Positions 45,502 through 56,940 of a stretch of DNA of 64,000 nt are shown in pieces. The stretch comes from Gigantopelta aegis (Eukaryota; Mollusca; Gastropoda; Neomphalida; Peltospiridae). The stretch lies in assembly GCF_016097555.1 (NCBI RefSeq), contig NC_054699.1:5406197-5470196 (forward strand), written 5' to 3'. The notes under the pieces are model-generated. The model ran no database searches, was not told the origin of the DNA, and worked only from the letters and a program-made list of their open reading frames with translations. A program made the position numbers and the translations under genes. The number at the start of each line of letters is the position of its first letter. Within the stretch, counting starts at the first letter, position 1.

Positions 45502-47509
45502 TATATACAAAATAGCTTCAGGATGCATAGCCAATAGAATAAAAACAGTACTTGATCAAACTGGTTTTATCAAAGGCAAGTATATTGGTGAAGATATACG
45601 ATAAATATTTGACATAATGGACTATAAAGAAAGACAAAAAATACCAGGTATGATGGTTTTGGTACATTTTGAAAAAAGCCTTCGACTCGGTCTCCTGGAA
45701 TTTTATTGAACCAGCACTAGATATTTTTTTGTTAAATATTCAATCAAAAAGTGTATAAATACTCTTTATAAAAATTCTGTGTCGCGAATATTACAAAACG
45801 GGTTTCTATCAGAAAGTTTTAAGTTAGAAAGGGGTTGTAGGCAAGGCGATCCACTACCCCTCCCACCCCACCCCCACCCACTCCCCTCTATTTTTATCAT
45901 ATGTGCTGAACTTCTAGCAATATTAATCAGAAATTGAAAGGATATTAAAGGAATACATATTGATGGGGAAGAATACCTTATATCTCAGTATGCAGATGAT
46001 ACCACCTTTATTTTAGACGGATCACCCCAGTCTCTGGACTGTACTTTAAGTGTATTAGACATGTATGCAGGTGTTTCTGGCTTGAAAATAAATTACTCGA
46101 AATCGAAAATTATATGGATAGGAAGTAAAAAAAATTCTCAAAAGAGGTCTTTCATCAATCAAAATGGAAGCTAGAATGGGGAGCTGAATCTTTTAGTCTA
46201 TTGGGAGTAAACTTTTCTCTAAATATGCACCAAATGATTGATGAAAATATGAATATAAAATATTGGAAATGAAGAATTCTATGAAACAGTGGTCAACAAG
46301 AAAATTAATTGTTTTGGGTAGAATTATTGTGGTAAAATCGCTTGTAATACCCAAAATAACGCATTTACTTATTTCTTTACCAAATCCACCGGAAAGAATA
46401 TTAAAACAAATAAATAAATTACTTTTTAATTTTGTATGGCAAAACAAACCTGACCGGATAAAAAGAACAATTCTAGTGCAAGATTATGAAAAAGGTGGGC
46501 TTAAAATGATAGATATTATACATTTCTCTACAACATTAAAACTGACTTGAATAAAAAGACTGTTTGGGTCAAATTCTAAATTGGCAAATATTTTTCAGTC
46601 TATAACAGGTTTAACAACCAGAGACTTAGTTATACATGGTGATTTTTTAATTCAGCTTAGGATAAAGAAAATTAAAAATATGTTTTGGAAGGATGTATTA
46701 AATAGTTGGATTTTATTTCAACAAAAATTAACATTTCAAAATGAAGAAGAAATTCTACGTTTGAACATTTGGAATAATAGTAATATACTAATGGACAGAA
46801 AACCTATATTATATATAAAAATTTCATTGAAAAGGCGTTGTATTTGTTATATGATTTACTAGATAGCCAAGGGCAGTTTATGGATTATAACACTTTTAAT
46901 ACAAAATATAATATACGATCAAATGTTTTAGAATATGCGTCTTTAATATGTGCAAGCAAATTACTTATATGAAACAAAACAAATTTAAATAAACAAAAAT
47001 GGGCAAAGTATTATAGTCTGCCATTTATGATTTTGAAAGACCCAACTCTATTATAGTTTCAGTACCAAATTTTACATAGGATTATACCAACACATTAATT
47101 TTTATATAAAATAAAGTATATTGCTTCCAGGACTTGTAACTTTTGTAATCAGCAACCAGAAACATTGCAACATTTGTTTTATGATTGCCCTAAAGTCAGT
47201 GAACTTTGGAAAACTATAGAACAATGGTTACAGCAAAAAGACGAACATATTCAGCTTGATAAAAGTATGGTTCTGTTCGGCAGCATACATACAAATCATT
47301 AATTTGTGAATTGGCTTATTGGCAATGTAAAGCATTATATATATCGAACAAAACTTCAAAAGAATATACTTCATAAGTTCATGTAACTGGAATTAAAAAT
47401 GTAGTTACAGATAAATTACAAATAGAGAAATACATACTCTATAAAAACTGTTCACATAAAGAGTTTGATGAAAACTGGGCACCTTGGCAAAGATGTCTAG
47501 AAAATTAAA

Positions 47510-48053
47510 CTTAACCTTAATAGTTAAAAATAACTCCAATAAAAGACACATACTGTTATTTTTTGTTGTTGTTGTTTTTCTGTAACCTAAAAGCCAATAA
47601 CGTTTGTTTTCTATATTTGGAAATATGGATTTTTCTTTGCTTCTTTTCTCTCTGTCTATCTGTTTAATTTCTCTTTTATTATATATTTATTCTGTCATTA
47701 ATTTTGTGCTCCAAATGTGACTGTTTCAATTAACTAGTAATTTTATTGAATGCATTTTATATTTATGTATCTATTGTAATATAATGAGTTTAGGGCCCCA
47801 ACCCTGACATTATCAATATATAAATATCTGGGGCAATAAATATTAAAAACAAAACACATTTTCATAAGTACTGTAAGTACTATTCTTGTCATGAGATTAT
47901 ATGGGTGTTCTATTGTAGCCAGGGTCGTGGCAGGCATCACGAAACAGTGCATCTTTTAGTATTAAAATGTCCTTTCTGACCAGCTGGAGAACACGCTATA
48001 TTTACTGTGGTCCATGATTCTGTTTTCCCCGACACCTAGACCTGCACGGTCCT
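47510..48053. other. LINE 3' UTR and flank, no gene seen
   Basis: AT-rich. Probable LINE 3' end near 47860, then unit B-specific sequence up to gggccccgttttacgaagc at 48055. Confidence 0.45.
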
Positions 48054-48054
48054 G

Positions 48055-48245
48055 GGCCCCGTTTTACGAAGCGATCTTAGTACCGTACTAAGATCATCTT
48101 AAGTGGCGTAACTACCAATATATAATGCCATTTTAACACTAAAAGCATGTGAAGTGGCGTAGCTACCATTTTACGATGCCATTTTAACACTAAAATCATC
48201 TTAAGTGGCGTAACTACCATTTTACGATTCGAATTTAGCGCTAAA
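48055..48245. mobile_element. Fold-back MITE end with about 60-bp repeats
   Basis: gggccccgttttacgaagcg followed by ctaagatcatcttaagtggc and repeats of gtaactaccattttacgatg. Counterpart of 32905-33120. Confidence 0.65.
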
Positions 48246-48247
48246 AA

Positions 48248-48480
48248 AAAGTTTATTTTGTTTAACGACACCACTAGAGCACTTTGATTTATTAATCATC
48301 AGTTATTGGATGTCACACAATTTTGGTAATTATGACATAGTCTTAGAAAGGAAACCCGCTATATTTTTTCATTAGTAGCAAGGTATCTTTTGTATGCACC
48401 ATTCCACAGACAGGATAGCACATACCACGGCCTTTGATATATCAGTCATGGTGCACTGGCTGGAACGGGAAATAGTCCGA
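48248..48480 (-). mobile_element. SINE (tail T1), reversed, head truncated
   Basis: tttattttgtttaacgacac, cagtcttagaaaggaaac-like body and ggaacgggaaatagtccgat. Inserted between tttagcgcta and ttttagcgcc of a MITE. Confidence 0.75.
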
Positions 48481-48554
48481 TTGTTTTAGCGCCAAAATCA
48501 CCTTTTGTACACAAGGTAGTTATGCGCTAATATTATCTTAACGCTACGATCGCT

Positions 48555-48905
48555 TCAAACGGGACCTAATGTTACCTTAGCGCTAAGATCGTTTCGTAAA
48601 ACGGGACCTAATGTTACCTTAGCGCTAAGATCGTTTCGTAAAACGGGACCTAATGTTACCTTAGCGTTAAGATCGTTTCGTAAAACGGGACCTAATGTTA
48701 CCTTAGCGCTAAGAACGCTTCGTAAAACGGGACCTAATGTTACCTTAGCGCTAAGATCGCTTCGTAAAACGAGACCTAATGTTACCTTAGCGCTAAGATC
48801 GCTTCGTAAAACGAGACCTAATGTTACCTTAGCGCTAAGATCGCTTCGTAAAACGAGACCTAATGTAATCTTAGCGCAAAGATCGCTTCGTAAAACGGGA
48901 CCATA
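48555..48905. repeat. 42-bp minisatellite from MITE end, about 8 copies
   Basis: Unit taatgttaccttagcgctaa, gatcgcttcgtaaaacggga, cc. It is the terminal sequence of the fold-back MITE (gatcgcttcgtaaaacggg), tandemly amplified. As 42 is a multiple of three, a 117-codon open frame runs through it with a 14-residue repeat; I regard that as incidental. Confidence 0.93.
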
Positions 48906-49196
48906 CACTACCTTGGCCAGGCGAGTACCTGGAGATAAACTAAACTGAGGTCATACGAGATAAACACAGACATAACGTCCATCAGGTCCCACTGTAACAG
49001 CTTCACCATTTCAGTTAAAAGCTTCCGCTGATTTTCCACCGTAACACACACTGGTGTTATTTCAGTTATAAGTTTATATCCATGGGGTTTGTACTATAAT
49101 GTACCACACAATATATTGTTACTGTTTCAACCATAGGTTTTAGTGAATGTTTTATAATAATATGCATATATGAATATCATTTCAAGCGATAGCTAG

Positions 49197-49546
49197 CAGG
49201 GTTTCTGCCAGAGGGTAAAACGGTTAAAATGCCATCCCCCCAAAACATATCATTTGGGTATGGCGCCATACCCTAATTGTTTGCAGATTTAATGCTTTTT
49301 TTAGTTGACCTTTTGACAAAATTAATTACTCTTATCATTACTGTATAATTAATGTTGGCTTTAAATGATTTTAAAACTATGCTTTCATATGTACAGCAGG
49401 ACGACCCTTTCAAGAATGAATATATACAAAGCAAAGTGAACAGAGATTATCTATATATAACTATATTACTCTATTCCATTGGATTCATCATTTTGTCTTC
49501 CATAGTGCCATACCCAAAACTTTCTTTCTGGCAGAAACTCTGCATA
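49197..49546. mobile_element. CAGGGTTTCTGCC MITE (unit B copy)
   Basis: Ends gcagggtttctgccagaggg and ggcagaaactctgc. Continuous here, interrupted in unit A at 33929. Confidence 0.7.
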
Positions 49547-49818
49547 GAAATGTGTTTTATATAACTTGTTTAATATACCAGCCAAGAGTTCAAGTTGTAT
49601 GGCTATCATTACTATTTCAAATTTAAGTGAACATGTTCACTTCAACACAAGCAAATTGCTAACAGTTTTGTGAACTTGTATACATGTTTTTCTTAAATAT
49701 CAACTCTTTTACAAAAGTTACAGAAGCAAGGTGTATCTTTGTCTGTTCAAGTTCAGATCCAAAGTAAATGTACATACAAGTATATATTAATGTACCGGTA
49801 TACAACGTATACTGAATG

Positions 49819-51567
49819 TTACTCAACCTTGCAAACGCTAAGCGTTCCATCATGTTCTCCAATCCAAAGATTACCCTCAGTATCCATAGCAACAGCTGAT
49901 GGATCAAACTCCTTTTCTCCAGGGATAAAAAGAGCTTTCACAAATCCGTCTGTGAGACTGTAAACAACAATACTTTTTGATCCACTGTCCACAATATAAA
50001 CCTCATCTTTCTTTCCCCAGCAGACGTCGCAAGGCTTAAGAGGTTGTCCGCTTTTTGTAAACGGATTGAATGTCAGCTTGAAAGAAAACCCATCCGAGAG
50101 TTTGATGTTGACAGTATCTTCTTGGTCGACAACCCAACAACTGTCGCCATTGCTGTTCACATCCTTTTGTGGGTATTCTTTCTTGAGATTTTTACATTCT
50201 TCACTTGGTATTTTTGTATCTGTGTTCTTCGAATTGTATATTCGTAACAACTGGTTCACACCATCTGTGTTTAACTTCACAGGATCCACTTCAAAACCAA
50301 GTTTATAGTTTAATGATGTTTCTTTTAGGTTACACAGACATATTTTAAACTTTGACGAGTACCATGTACTAACGATCTTACCAACCCACGCGCTGGATGA
50401 TTGTGTTAGAGTAATAGATGTTATCTTGTCTCTGCCTAAGTTGACATTGTTTATCAACATGGCTACAGGTTGTTTTGGTAAACCTTGCAGCACATGTCCG
50501 ATGACATCATTGACAACACAATGGACATACTGTAGTTGAATTGAAGATGGGGCATGAATGGAAAGAAGACCTATAGTCTCGATAAAATCATCTGTAGTGA
50601 CTGAGATCTCATTCTCAATGCCGCTCATCCGCTCCGAGACTTCGCCGTCCACGGCCATGACGTCACAGTCAAGTCCGTCTTTCAGTATATCATCAATGTG
50701 GTCCATTTGGCTTTTCAGAAATGATTGCTTTTGTTTGTAAGCACAGTTTGCATCCTCAAATCTACTTTCGTTGTTTTTCTCGATAACGTTTACTTTATCA
50801 GTTGCCTTATTTCTGATTTCGTTTATCATATCAATCAACCTGTCTGCAGAATTATCGATTTCTATTTTGGCTTTATGCAACACAACAGTTATGCCCACAT
50901 GTTTTGTCTCTATTGCATCGTAGGATGATTTGGTTTGTTTCACGTATTTCTCCAGTTCACCCTTCCTTTCTGCTAAGCTAATACGAGCATCTTCAACGAC
51001 GTCAGAAACATCCACTGTCTTGTGACCGTCGTGTCTGGTGAGCTTACAGTTTCGACAGATCACCCTGCTGCAGTGCTTACAGAAGAATATCAGTTGTTCA
51101 TCTTTGTGCTTTTCACAAAATCTTTCTCTAAAAAGCAAACGTTTTCCTTCAACAGAGTCGTCTAGATTTATTAACAAATGTGACCTCGACATGGGCAGCG
51201 CTCTGTGTGGCTTGGTACACAATTCACACAAAAGTATATCACAATCGCGACACATATTAACTGCTCTCTGTTCGCATGCCTCACAACTTTCTTCTTCCCT
51301 GTGCGCTTGCCTTTTGGCTCGGGCATCAGCGTATATATTTTCGGGAAATCCCGACACTCCTTCCTCCGGTATGGTAACGTCGTAACGACAAAGAGGACAC
51401 GAGAACTTGCCGGCTTTTAAGGACCTGGAGACAAATGTCTTCAAACATCCAAAACAAAAAGTGTGAAAGCATGTCAAACGCCGTGGGTCCTTAAACTGTT
51501 CAATACAAATACTACATTCGTCAATATTTTCCTTAGTCGCTGTCTCTATATCTGGTGGTGTTGCCAT
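49819..51567 (-). CDS. TRIM family protein, paralog of 34984-36741
   Basis: A single-exon gene of 582 codons with ATG at 51565-51567. RING starts at C18/C21 and has the same CxHxxC core (CFHTFCFGCL) and CPLC end. Both B-boxes are intact (CEACEQRAVNMC..., RFCEKHKDEQLIFFCKHC). Coiled-coil region about 190-290; NHL-like C-terminus FDPSAVAMDTEGNLWIG. It differs from the other copy mainly in the first 15 residues, scattered coiled-coil positions and the 400-480 region, with a few codon-scale indels, and stays open. Retention of all zinc ligands in both copies suggests both are under constraint. It should act as a RING-type E3 ligase; partner unknown. Both genes point the same way because they belong to direct duplicate units. 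Confidence 0.93.
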   Translation of the reverse strand: MATPPDIETATKENIDECSICIEQFKDPRRLTCFHTFCFGCLKTFVSRSLKAGKFSCPLCRYDVTIPEEGVSGFPENIYADARAKRQAHREEESCEACEQRAVNMCRDCDILLCELCTKPHRALPMSRSHLLINLDDSVEGKRLLFRERFCEKHKDEQLIFFCKHCSRVICRNCKLTRHDGHKTVDVSDVVEDARISLAERKGELEKYVKQTKSSYDAIETKHVGITVVLHKAKIEIDNSADRLIDMINEIRNKATDKVNVIEKNNESRFEDANCAYKQKQSFLKSQMDHIDDILKDGLDCDVMAVDGEVSERMSGIENEISVTTDDFIETIGLLSIHAPSSIQLQYVHCVVNDVIGHVLQGLPKQPVAMLINNVNLGRDKITSITLTQSSSAWVGKIVSTWYSSKFKICLCNLKETSLNYKLGFEVDPVKLNTDGVNQLLRIYNSKNTDTKIPSEECKNLKKEYPQKDVNSNGDSCWVVDQEDTVNIKLSDGFSFKLTFNPFTKSGQPLKPCDVCWGKKDEVYIVDSGSKSIVVYSLTDGFVKALFIPGEKEFDPSAVAMDTEGNLWIGEHDGTLSVCKVE

Positions 51568-51730
51568 ATTGGTCTTTGCAACACATATATAGATTAAACG
51601 TTATCTGATACTAAATCAAGAAATTCCGTGTTGTAGCTGGAGGTGCATCGTAAAATATTTGTAGTAAACTAATTGCAGATCTAGTTGGTAGTAATATGTT
51701 ACATTGCATGTATTTGCTGTGAATGCTGTC

Positions 51731-52250
51731 TTCTGACGACTTGGCGAAAGAACTTTCCAGACATTCCAAAGAAAAGGTGTGAAATCATGTCAACCATCTT
51801 TAGCTCTTAACTGTTGTATATAGATGGTGTATCTATCCATACGTATGTCAGTTACTCATGTTATATTATAACGTTAACTATCTGATTGCACCTCACATGA
51901 CTGCAGTCAGTTACAAAGGTAGGGGGCAAAGAATATTCACTACAAATCAGCACGAGTGTGCACCATTTAACTTCAGACCCGTGTGCATAAATCAACCAGA
52001 GCAGTTAGACTTCGACTAAACGTAATTACGTCAGAACTAGCTACGGTTTTCTTTTGTTTGTTTTCTTATGTGTTGTTGTTATTGCTGTTTGGGGTAGGGG
52101 TTTGTTTTGTTTGTTTGTTTGTTGTTTGTGGGGTTGTTTGAGGGGTGGTGGTGGTAGGGGCAGCAGTCGCATATGCAGAGGGCAGATTGAGGGGTCGATA
52201 ACCCTCTCTGCTCGTAGTACTTTTAAAAAAACCCAATTCCTGGCAATGAT
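51731..52250. other. Intergenic, no gene seen
   Basis: Ordinary AT-rich sequence becoming GT-rich at 52080-52160, then the poly-C block. Confidence 0.45.
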
Positions 52251-52253
52251 TCG

Positions 52254-52255
<2 letters not shown>

Positions 52256-52291
<36 letters not shown>

Positions 52292-52432
52292 ACCCCCCCC
52301 CCCCCCCCCCCCCCCCCCCCACCCCCCACCCCCCCCCCCCACCCCCACCCCCCCCCCCCACACCCCCCCCCCCCCCCCCCCCACCCCCCCCCCCCCCACC
52401 CCCCCCCCCCCCGAAATCTCTAGACCTACATA
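52256..52432. repeat. Long poly-C tract with sparse A
   Basis: About 177 bp almost wholly C, with about 11 interspersed A residues. Open frames through it encode only poly-Pro or poly-Gly and are artefacts. Confidence 0.97.
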
Positions 52433-52609
52433 CGCGCCTGAATGTGTTTAACTTTGCTTCACTATACTATATTGCTTGCTTACTCAGTGGCTATATATGC
52501 AGTAGGTTGGTTGAAATATTTAAAAGAAACTTATATCAGTGTTTTACTTTTAGAACGATTAACTAACTAGACTGATCCCTGGAGTAATGAAGAAGGCGGC
52601 GATTTCAGG

Positions 52610-52672
52610 CGTGTGTGGGTGGGTGGGTATGTGTGTGGGTGGGTGTGTGTGGGGGTGGGGTGAGGGGTGCAT
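52610..52672. repeat. (GTGG)n-rich tract
   Basis: gtgggtgggtgggta and gtgtgtgggggtgggg repeats. Confidence 0.85.
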
Positions 52673-52844
52673 CGGGTATTGAATTTGAAACTCCACTCAC
52701 TCAAAGTGAATTTGTTTTTTAATATATCTTTTAGAGGGGCATGACTCAAAGCCCCTAAAACTTCACTCTGCATAATTTCCTGAACATACGCCTCAGCAGG
52801 CCGATTCTTGCCCGAATTAAAGTTTGTTTGGTAATGTTGACTCG

Positions 52845-53040
52845 TAGTCTTCAGAGGAAACCCGCTACATTTTTCCTAATGCAGCAAGGGATCTTTCAAA
52901 TACACCATCTCAAAGACAGGATAGCTCATACCATGGCCTTTCAAATACCAGTCGTGGTGCACTGGGCCCACCGACGGGGATCGATCCTTATCCGACCGCA
53001 CAACAAGCGAACGCTTTACCACTGGGCTACGTTTCGCCCC
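52845..53040 (-). mobile_element. SINE (head A), reversed, tail truncated
   Basis: agaggaaacccgctacattt, ggatagctcataccatggcc, cgacggggatcgatcc and gctttaccactgggctacgt. Confidence 0.8.
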
Positions 53041-53155
53041 TTTGCCCGAATTAAACAAAAATGCACGAATGTGGATAACAACGTTCATTCATATTTGCAA
53101 AACCACCAAACAGCTATATAGGATTCCAAAGGCATCACTACACTTTTTCTCATGA

Positions 53156-53547
53156 CCGGTCTCGGTGGCGTCGTGGTTAGGTCATCGGTCTACAGGCTAG
53201 TAGGTACTGGGTTCGGATCCCAGTCGAGGCATGGGAATTTTAATCCAGATACTGACTCCAAACCCCGAGTGAGTGCTCCGCAAGGCTCAGTGGGTAGGTG
53301 TAAACCACTTGGACCGACCAGTGATCCATAACTGGTTCAACAAAGGCCATGGTTTGTGCTATGCTGCCTGTGGAAAGTGCAAATTAAAGATCCCTTGCTG
53401 CCTGTCGTAAAAGAGTGGCCTATGTGGCGACAACAGCGGGTTTCCTATAAAAATAGTCAGAATGACCATATGTTTGACGTCCAATAGCCGATGACACAAT
53501 AAAAAATCAATGTGCTCTAGTGGCGTCGTTAAATAAAACAAACTTTA
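53156..53547 (+). mobile_element. SINE, head B with tail T1, full length
   Basis: Head (ggtctcggtggcgtcgtggt to gttcggatcccagtcgaggc) can be folded as a tRNA with pairing of the ends (cctcg/cgagg in the consensus) and a near-perfect B box ggttcggatcc. A linker containing actgactccaaaccccgag follows, then the shared body and tail gtgctctagtggcgtcgtta. The most complete B-type copy here. Confidence 0.87.
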
Positions 53548-53832
53548 CTTTACTTTTTCTCATGGTTTACAACCAATATTGTGAGTAGAATGATGGAATA
53601 CATGGTCAAAAGGTTTCCGGCCAGTTTATTTTGCCCGAACATATCCATCGTTTTTCATCGAATGCGAAGATTTGTATCAGCACTGTTTGGGGGTGGGGGT
53701 GACAATTGGCCTCCCTGACCCCCCTGACACCCCCTTCCCCCCTCGTTTCGTACGCTTATGTAGCCAGGTGACGCGATCTGGTGCGATACATACGTGGAAC
53801 ATCTCTCGTCGATTATCACGAATTCGCTAGTC

Positions 53833-54017
53833 TTAAAGTTTGTTTTGTTTAACGACACCTCTAGAGCACATTCATTTTATTAATCATCGGCTATTGGATG
53901 TCAAACATATGGTAATTTTGACATACAGTCTTAGAAAGGAAACGCGCTACATTTTCCCATTAGTATGCACCATCCCACAGGCAGGATAACACATACCATG
54001 GCCTTTGATATACCAGT
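53833..54017 (-). mobile_element. SINE fragment (tail T1), reversed
   Basis: agtttgttttgtttaacgac, ctattggatgtcaaacatat, and ccatcccacaggcaggataa up to gtcgtggtg. Confidence 0.75.
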
Positions 54018-54086
54018 CGTGGTGTGAATGTGTGGAATGCAATACAATGGCATGATTTGGCATCCATGTTCAGCGCTGGAATTAAG

Positions 54087-54291
54087 TAAAGTACAGTTTG
54101 TTTTATTTAACGACGCCACTAGAGCACATTGATTTTTTATCTTATCATCGGCTATTGGACGTCAAACATATGGTCATTCTGACACTTTTTTTTATAGAGG
54201 AAACCCCCTGTCGCCACATAGGCTACTCTTTTACGACAGGCAGCAAGGGATCTTTTATTTGCGCTTCCCACAGGCAGGATAGCACAAACCA
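54087..54291 (-). mobile_element. SINE fragment, reversed
   Basis: cagtttgttttatttaacga, gaggaaaccccctgtcgcca, gcgcttcccacaggcaggat. Head missing. Confidence 0.75.
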
Positions 54292-54989
54292 TTAAATAAA
54301 ATTAAGTAACGAATTCTTATTGCATTCTACATTACAACCTGAACTCTGTATTGTCTACAGTTTTATCCCATTACTAAGGCGTGTGTCTATTGGTTGTATT
54401 TGCCAACGAAAATTACAAATGGAAATGTTTTTGACAATCAAGTAAACTGAAGCCATATATGACATTTTTCTTACTTTTTATACTCGGGCAGTTTATGTAT
54501 TCATTTTAAAGATATTTCAAATCTCATATACATAAACTTATGTTCCTACTAGACCGGCTTCAGAATGAGCTACGTGCCACCTGGAAACGGACTTCTGGTG
54601 GTGGGTGTGGCAAATATGAAGGTTAAAGTAGGGCCCCCCTTGTCAGTAGTCCTAGTAGTAGGTGCCCATGTTTTGGGGAGGTTGCCATATCGTCGCGTGA
54701 GAGCCACAAGGACATAAGTGCATCAAAATTCATTTTTCAAAAGCCGAGATAATGAAGGAAAACTTTTTTTCTTGATCATCAGTTAAGATGTCGAATTTGT
54801 TTTAATGACAATGAAAGCTGAACATATTTACGATTTCTTTGTATATTTGCGGTATTTATAGCATATTAGGTGTTTTAGTTATTTGCTTAAATAGTTGTAG
54901 TTATGACAATTATTCATGATTAAATTAAATGCGTCATTTACGACCAACAGTATATCAAGTAATTTGAATATGTATTCTAAAAGAGCCAT

Positions 54990-55580
54990 CAGTTCTGTTG
55001 TGTGTGCCACGTCATGTTCAGGTTTTGTTGTGAGTTTTCTATTAAGTTCAGGTTCTCCTGTGAGTGCTATGACATGTTCAGGTTCTGTCGCAAGTGACTG
55101 GATAAAGGCCGTTGTATGTGCAACCCTGTCTGTGGGGAAGTACATATAAAAGATACCTTGCTGCATTAGGAAAATGTAGCCGGTTTCCTTTGATGACTAT
55201 GAGTCATAATTACCAAATGTTTGACATCCAATAGCCGATTATTAATTAATGTGCTCTAGTGGTGTCGTTAAACAAAACAAACAAATAAACTGTCGCAAGT
55301 GCTATGTCACGTTCATTTTCTATGGTGATTATTTTCTCATGTTCAGCTTGTCGCTGTGTTATGTTCAGGTCTTCTTATTGATGTGCCAAGATCTGTTGTG
55401 TATGTTATATATCATGTTCAGGTCCTGTTGTGTGAGCTATGTTATGTTCGTGTCCTGTTGTATGTACTATGTCATTTTTAGCTTATGTTGTGTGTGCTAT
55501 GTCATGTTCAGCTTCTGTTGTGCATGCTATGTTGTGTTAATGTTTTGGTGTGTATGTGTTGTGTCACGTTCACGTTCATC
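54990..55580. repeat. 30-bp degenerate minisatellite, split by a SINE
   Basis: Units such as ctatgtcatgttcagcttct, gttgtgtgtg occur before 55085 and after 55300, clearest at 55430-55560. Confidence 0.75.
55097..55289 (+). mobile_element. 5'-truncated SINE with 12-bp target duplication
   Basis: ctgtcgcaagtg at 55085-55096 and 55290-55301 flanks the body (aaaggccgttgtatgtgcaa) and tail T1 ending in an A-rich stretch. A clear LINE-mediated insertion into the minisatellite. Confidence 0.88.
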
Positions 55581-55649
55581 ATTATGTTTCAAATATTCGT
55601 TAACTTTAAAGTTAATCAAAATTCATAGATCATGCTATCGTTTATGTTG

Positions 55650-56940
55650 AGGCCACATTCACTTTATTCGCCTTTTAACCTTACGTCTGATTACACTGTT
55701 TTTTGTTACTGGACTTTGTTCCGGATAACTTACAATTGCGTTTGTATGTGCAATATTGTTAATCCATAATGCCTACATGTAGGGCAATCATGTGGATCTT
55801 CAAAGGCAGCTGAAAGACGGAACTTGATTACCGTAATATATAATTTAAATACATCCAAAATCAATGTAATTATGCTTGCACTTTGGTCATATATGCCACA
55901 TACAACATTATTATGAATTAAAATTGTATATAGAGATACAAATTACATTTTGGAAACTTTGCTTCGATTAAAAACATTTCAAAATAGATATTTCTTTTTC
56001 AAGAAAATTCAACAAAACATGTTTATTATTATAGTTATGGTTCACATAAAATAGCAAACCATACAAACATTAATGTTACTGCAATTCCTATTTATATATA
56101 CAGACACGATTCTGGTCTGTTGCCAAATGGTTCGTTGCAGCAGTATCAATTTGTTTTTCCATAATAGACCGGGCTCTCACAACGACAAAAGGCATATTAT
56201 TTTTAGGATTCAAGCACATGAAAATATTGTCATAATGTATGCTCTATTGTACTTTAAATTTGTAATTTATATCACAAACCGATAACAAAGAATACATATG
56301 GGTAGTACTTAAAAAGGGTGTATCTACCACATACGACCAGTCGTGCTCACATAATGGACAGCAAGCAAATCGGAGGAAAGTCGTATGTGTCAGTTACGTC
56401 TATTTTGGTTCAAATTGGTATCTGTGATTCACTTACGACCATTTAAATCCTTCTGTATAAGCGATGCTATTAGGGACATAGCTACGATTTTTTGTGACAA
56501 TATGTAATCGTGGATGGCGATTCCGAATATGCAGCAAAAGACGTTTTAGGTCGTATCTGCCACTTACGACGTTTTAGCTCTCACGCGACGATATACTGAC
56601 CCCCAATATTTGCCACTCTTACCACCAGAAGCCTTTTTTACATATCAAATGTTAGGTTCAGCATGTGTTTAAACATAAAATAATATAAAATGGCCAATAT
56701 CGAAAAACTCTATTAAAATAATATAAATAATGAACTTTTGTAGAAACAGTATGCCGGCCATCTTGAAAAATGGCCGCCATATTGAAAATGCAATGGGTTC
56801 ATTGGTTGAATATGACGAACTCCCCATGGAGATCATCTGTGCCAAATTTCATGTTTCTATCATCATTTGAAAGGTTCTCCCAATTATCTGCTCTCCATAT
56901 AGTGCTATTAGTAGTTGACACTGTTTTTGGGAGGTGTGTG
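55650..56940. other. Interior of the TA-flanked element, no gene seen
   Basis: AT-rich, with cgtatct(a/g)ccacttacgac-like motifs repeated at about 56318, 56385 and 56550. A G-run lies at 56941-56964. No conserved domain was seen in any frame. Confidence 0.45.

Larger units (their letters stand above)
43367..47509 (+). pseudogene. Decayed L1/Tx1-like LINE ORF2 (reverse transcriptase)
   Basis: Fragments in all three frames line up as one non-LTR retrotransposon ORF2. At 43374 the end of an AP-type endonuclease is visible (SNHSGVVLHLK, then KISYFEKGKG). Next come a connector with REKWIEEGEKPTKYF (about 43750), DGFTAEFLKF (44025) and NWRPITLLNC (44190). After a Ginger insertion follow KIASGCIANRIK (45510), RGCRQGDPL (45831) and the catalytic QYADD box (45986-46000). 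A C-terminal zinc knuckle CNFC...QHLFYDC lies at 47137-47190. The 5' half of the endonuclease and ORF1 are absent (5' truncation). Many stops and frameshifts mean it is dead. Its polymerase would have copied its own RNA at nicked DNA. The 3' UTR probably runs to about 47860 (aataaatattaaaaac). Confidence 0.88.
37400..51730. repeat. Segmental duplication unit B
   Basis: Direct repeat of unit A in the same orientation and order, ending in the second TRIM gene. Unit B-specific material: the Helentron-like element at 39116-40372, a 102-bp insertion at 40502-40603, the LINE/Ginger block at about 43240-47860, and the 42-bp array at 48.55-48.9 kb. It lacks about nine insertions present in unit A. 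Confidence 0.85.

Noticed and set aside
48555..48908. 117-codon minus-strand frame with a 14-residue repeat
   Set aside because: It exists only because the 42-bp unit is divisible by three; the DNA is an amplified MITE end and no domain is recognisable.
52041..52566. Poly-Pro and poly-Gly frames
   Set aside because: Translation of the poly-C tract and a GT-rich stretch.
55249..55650. Cys-rich 133-codon frame
   Set aside because: It crosses a SINE tail and the 30-bp minisatellite; the cysteines come from the repeat unit.
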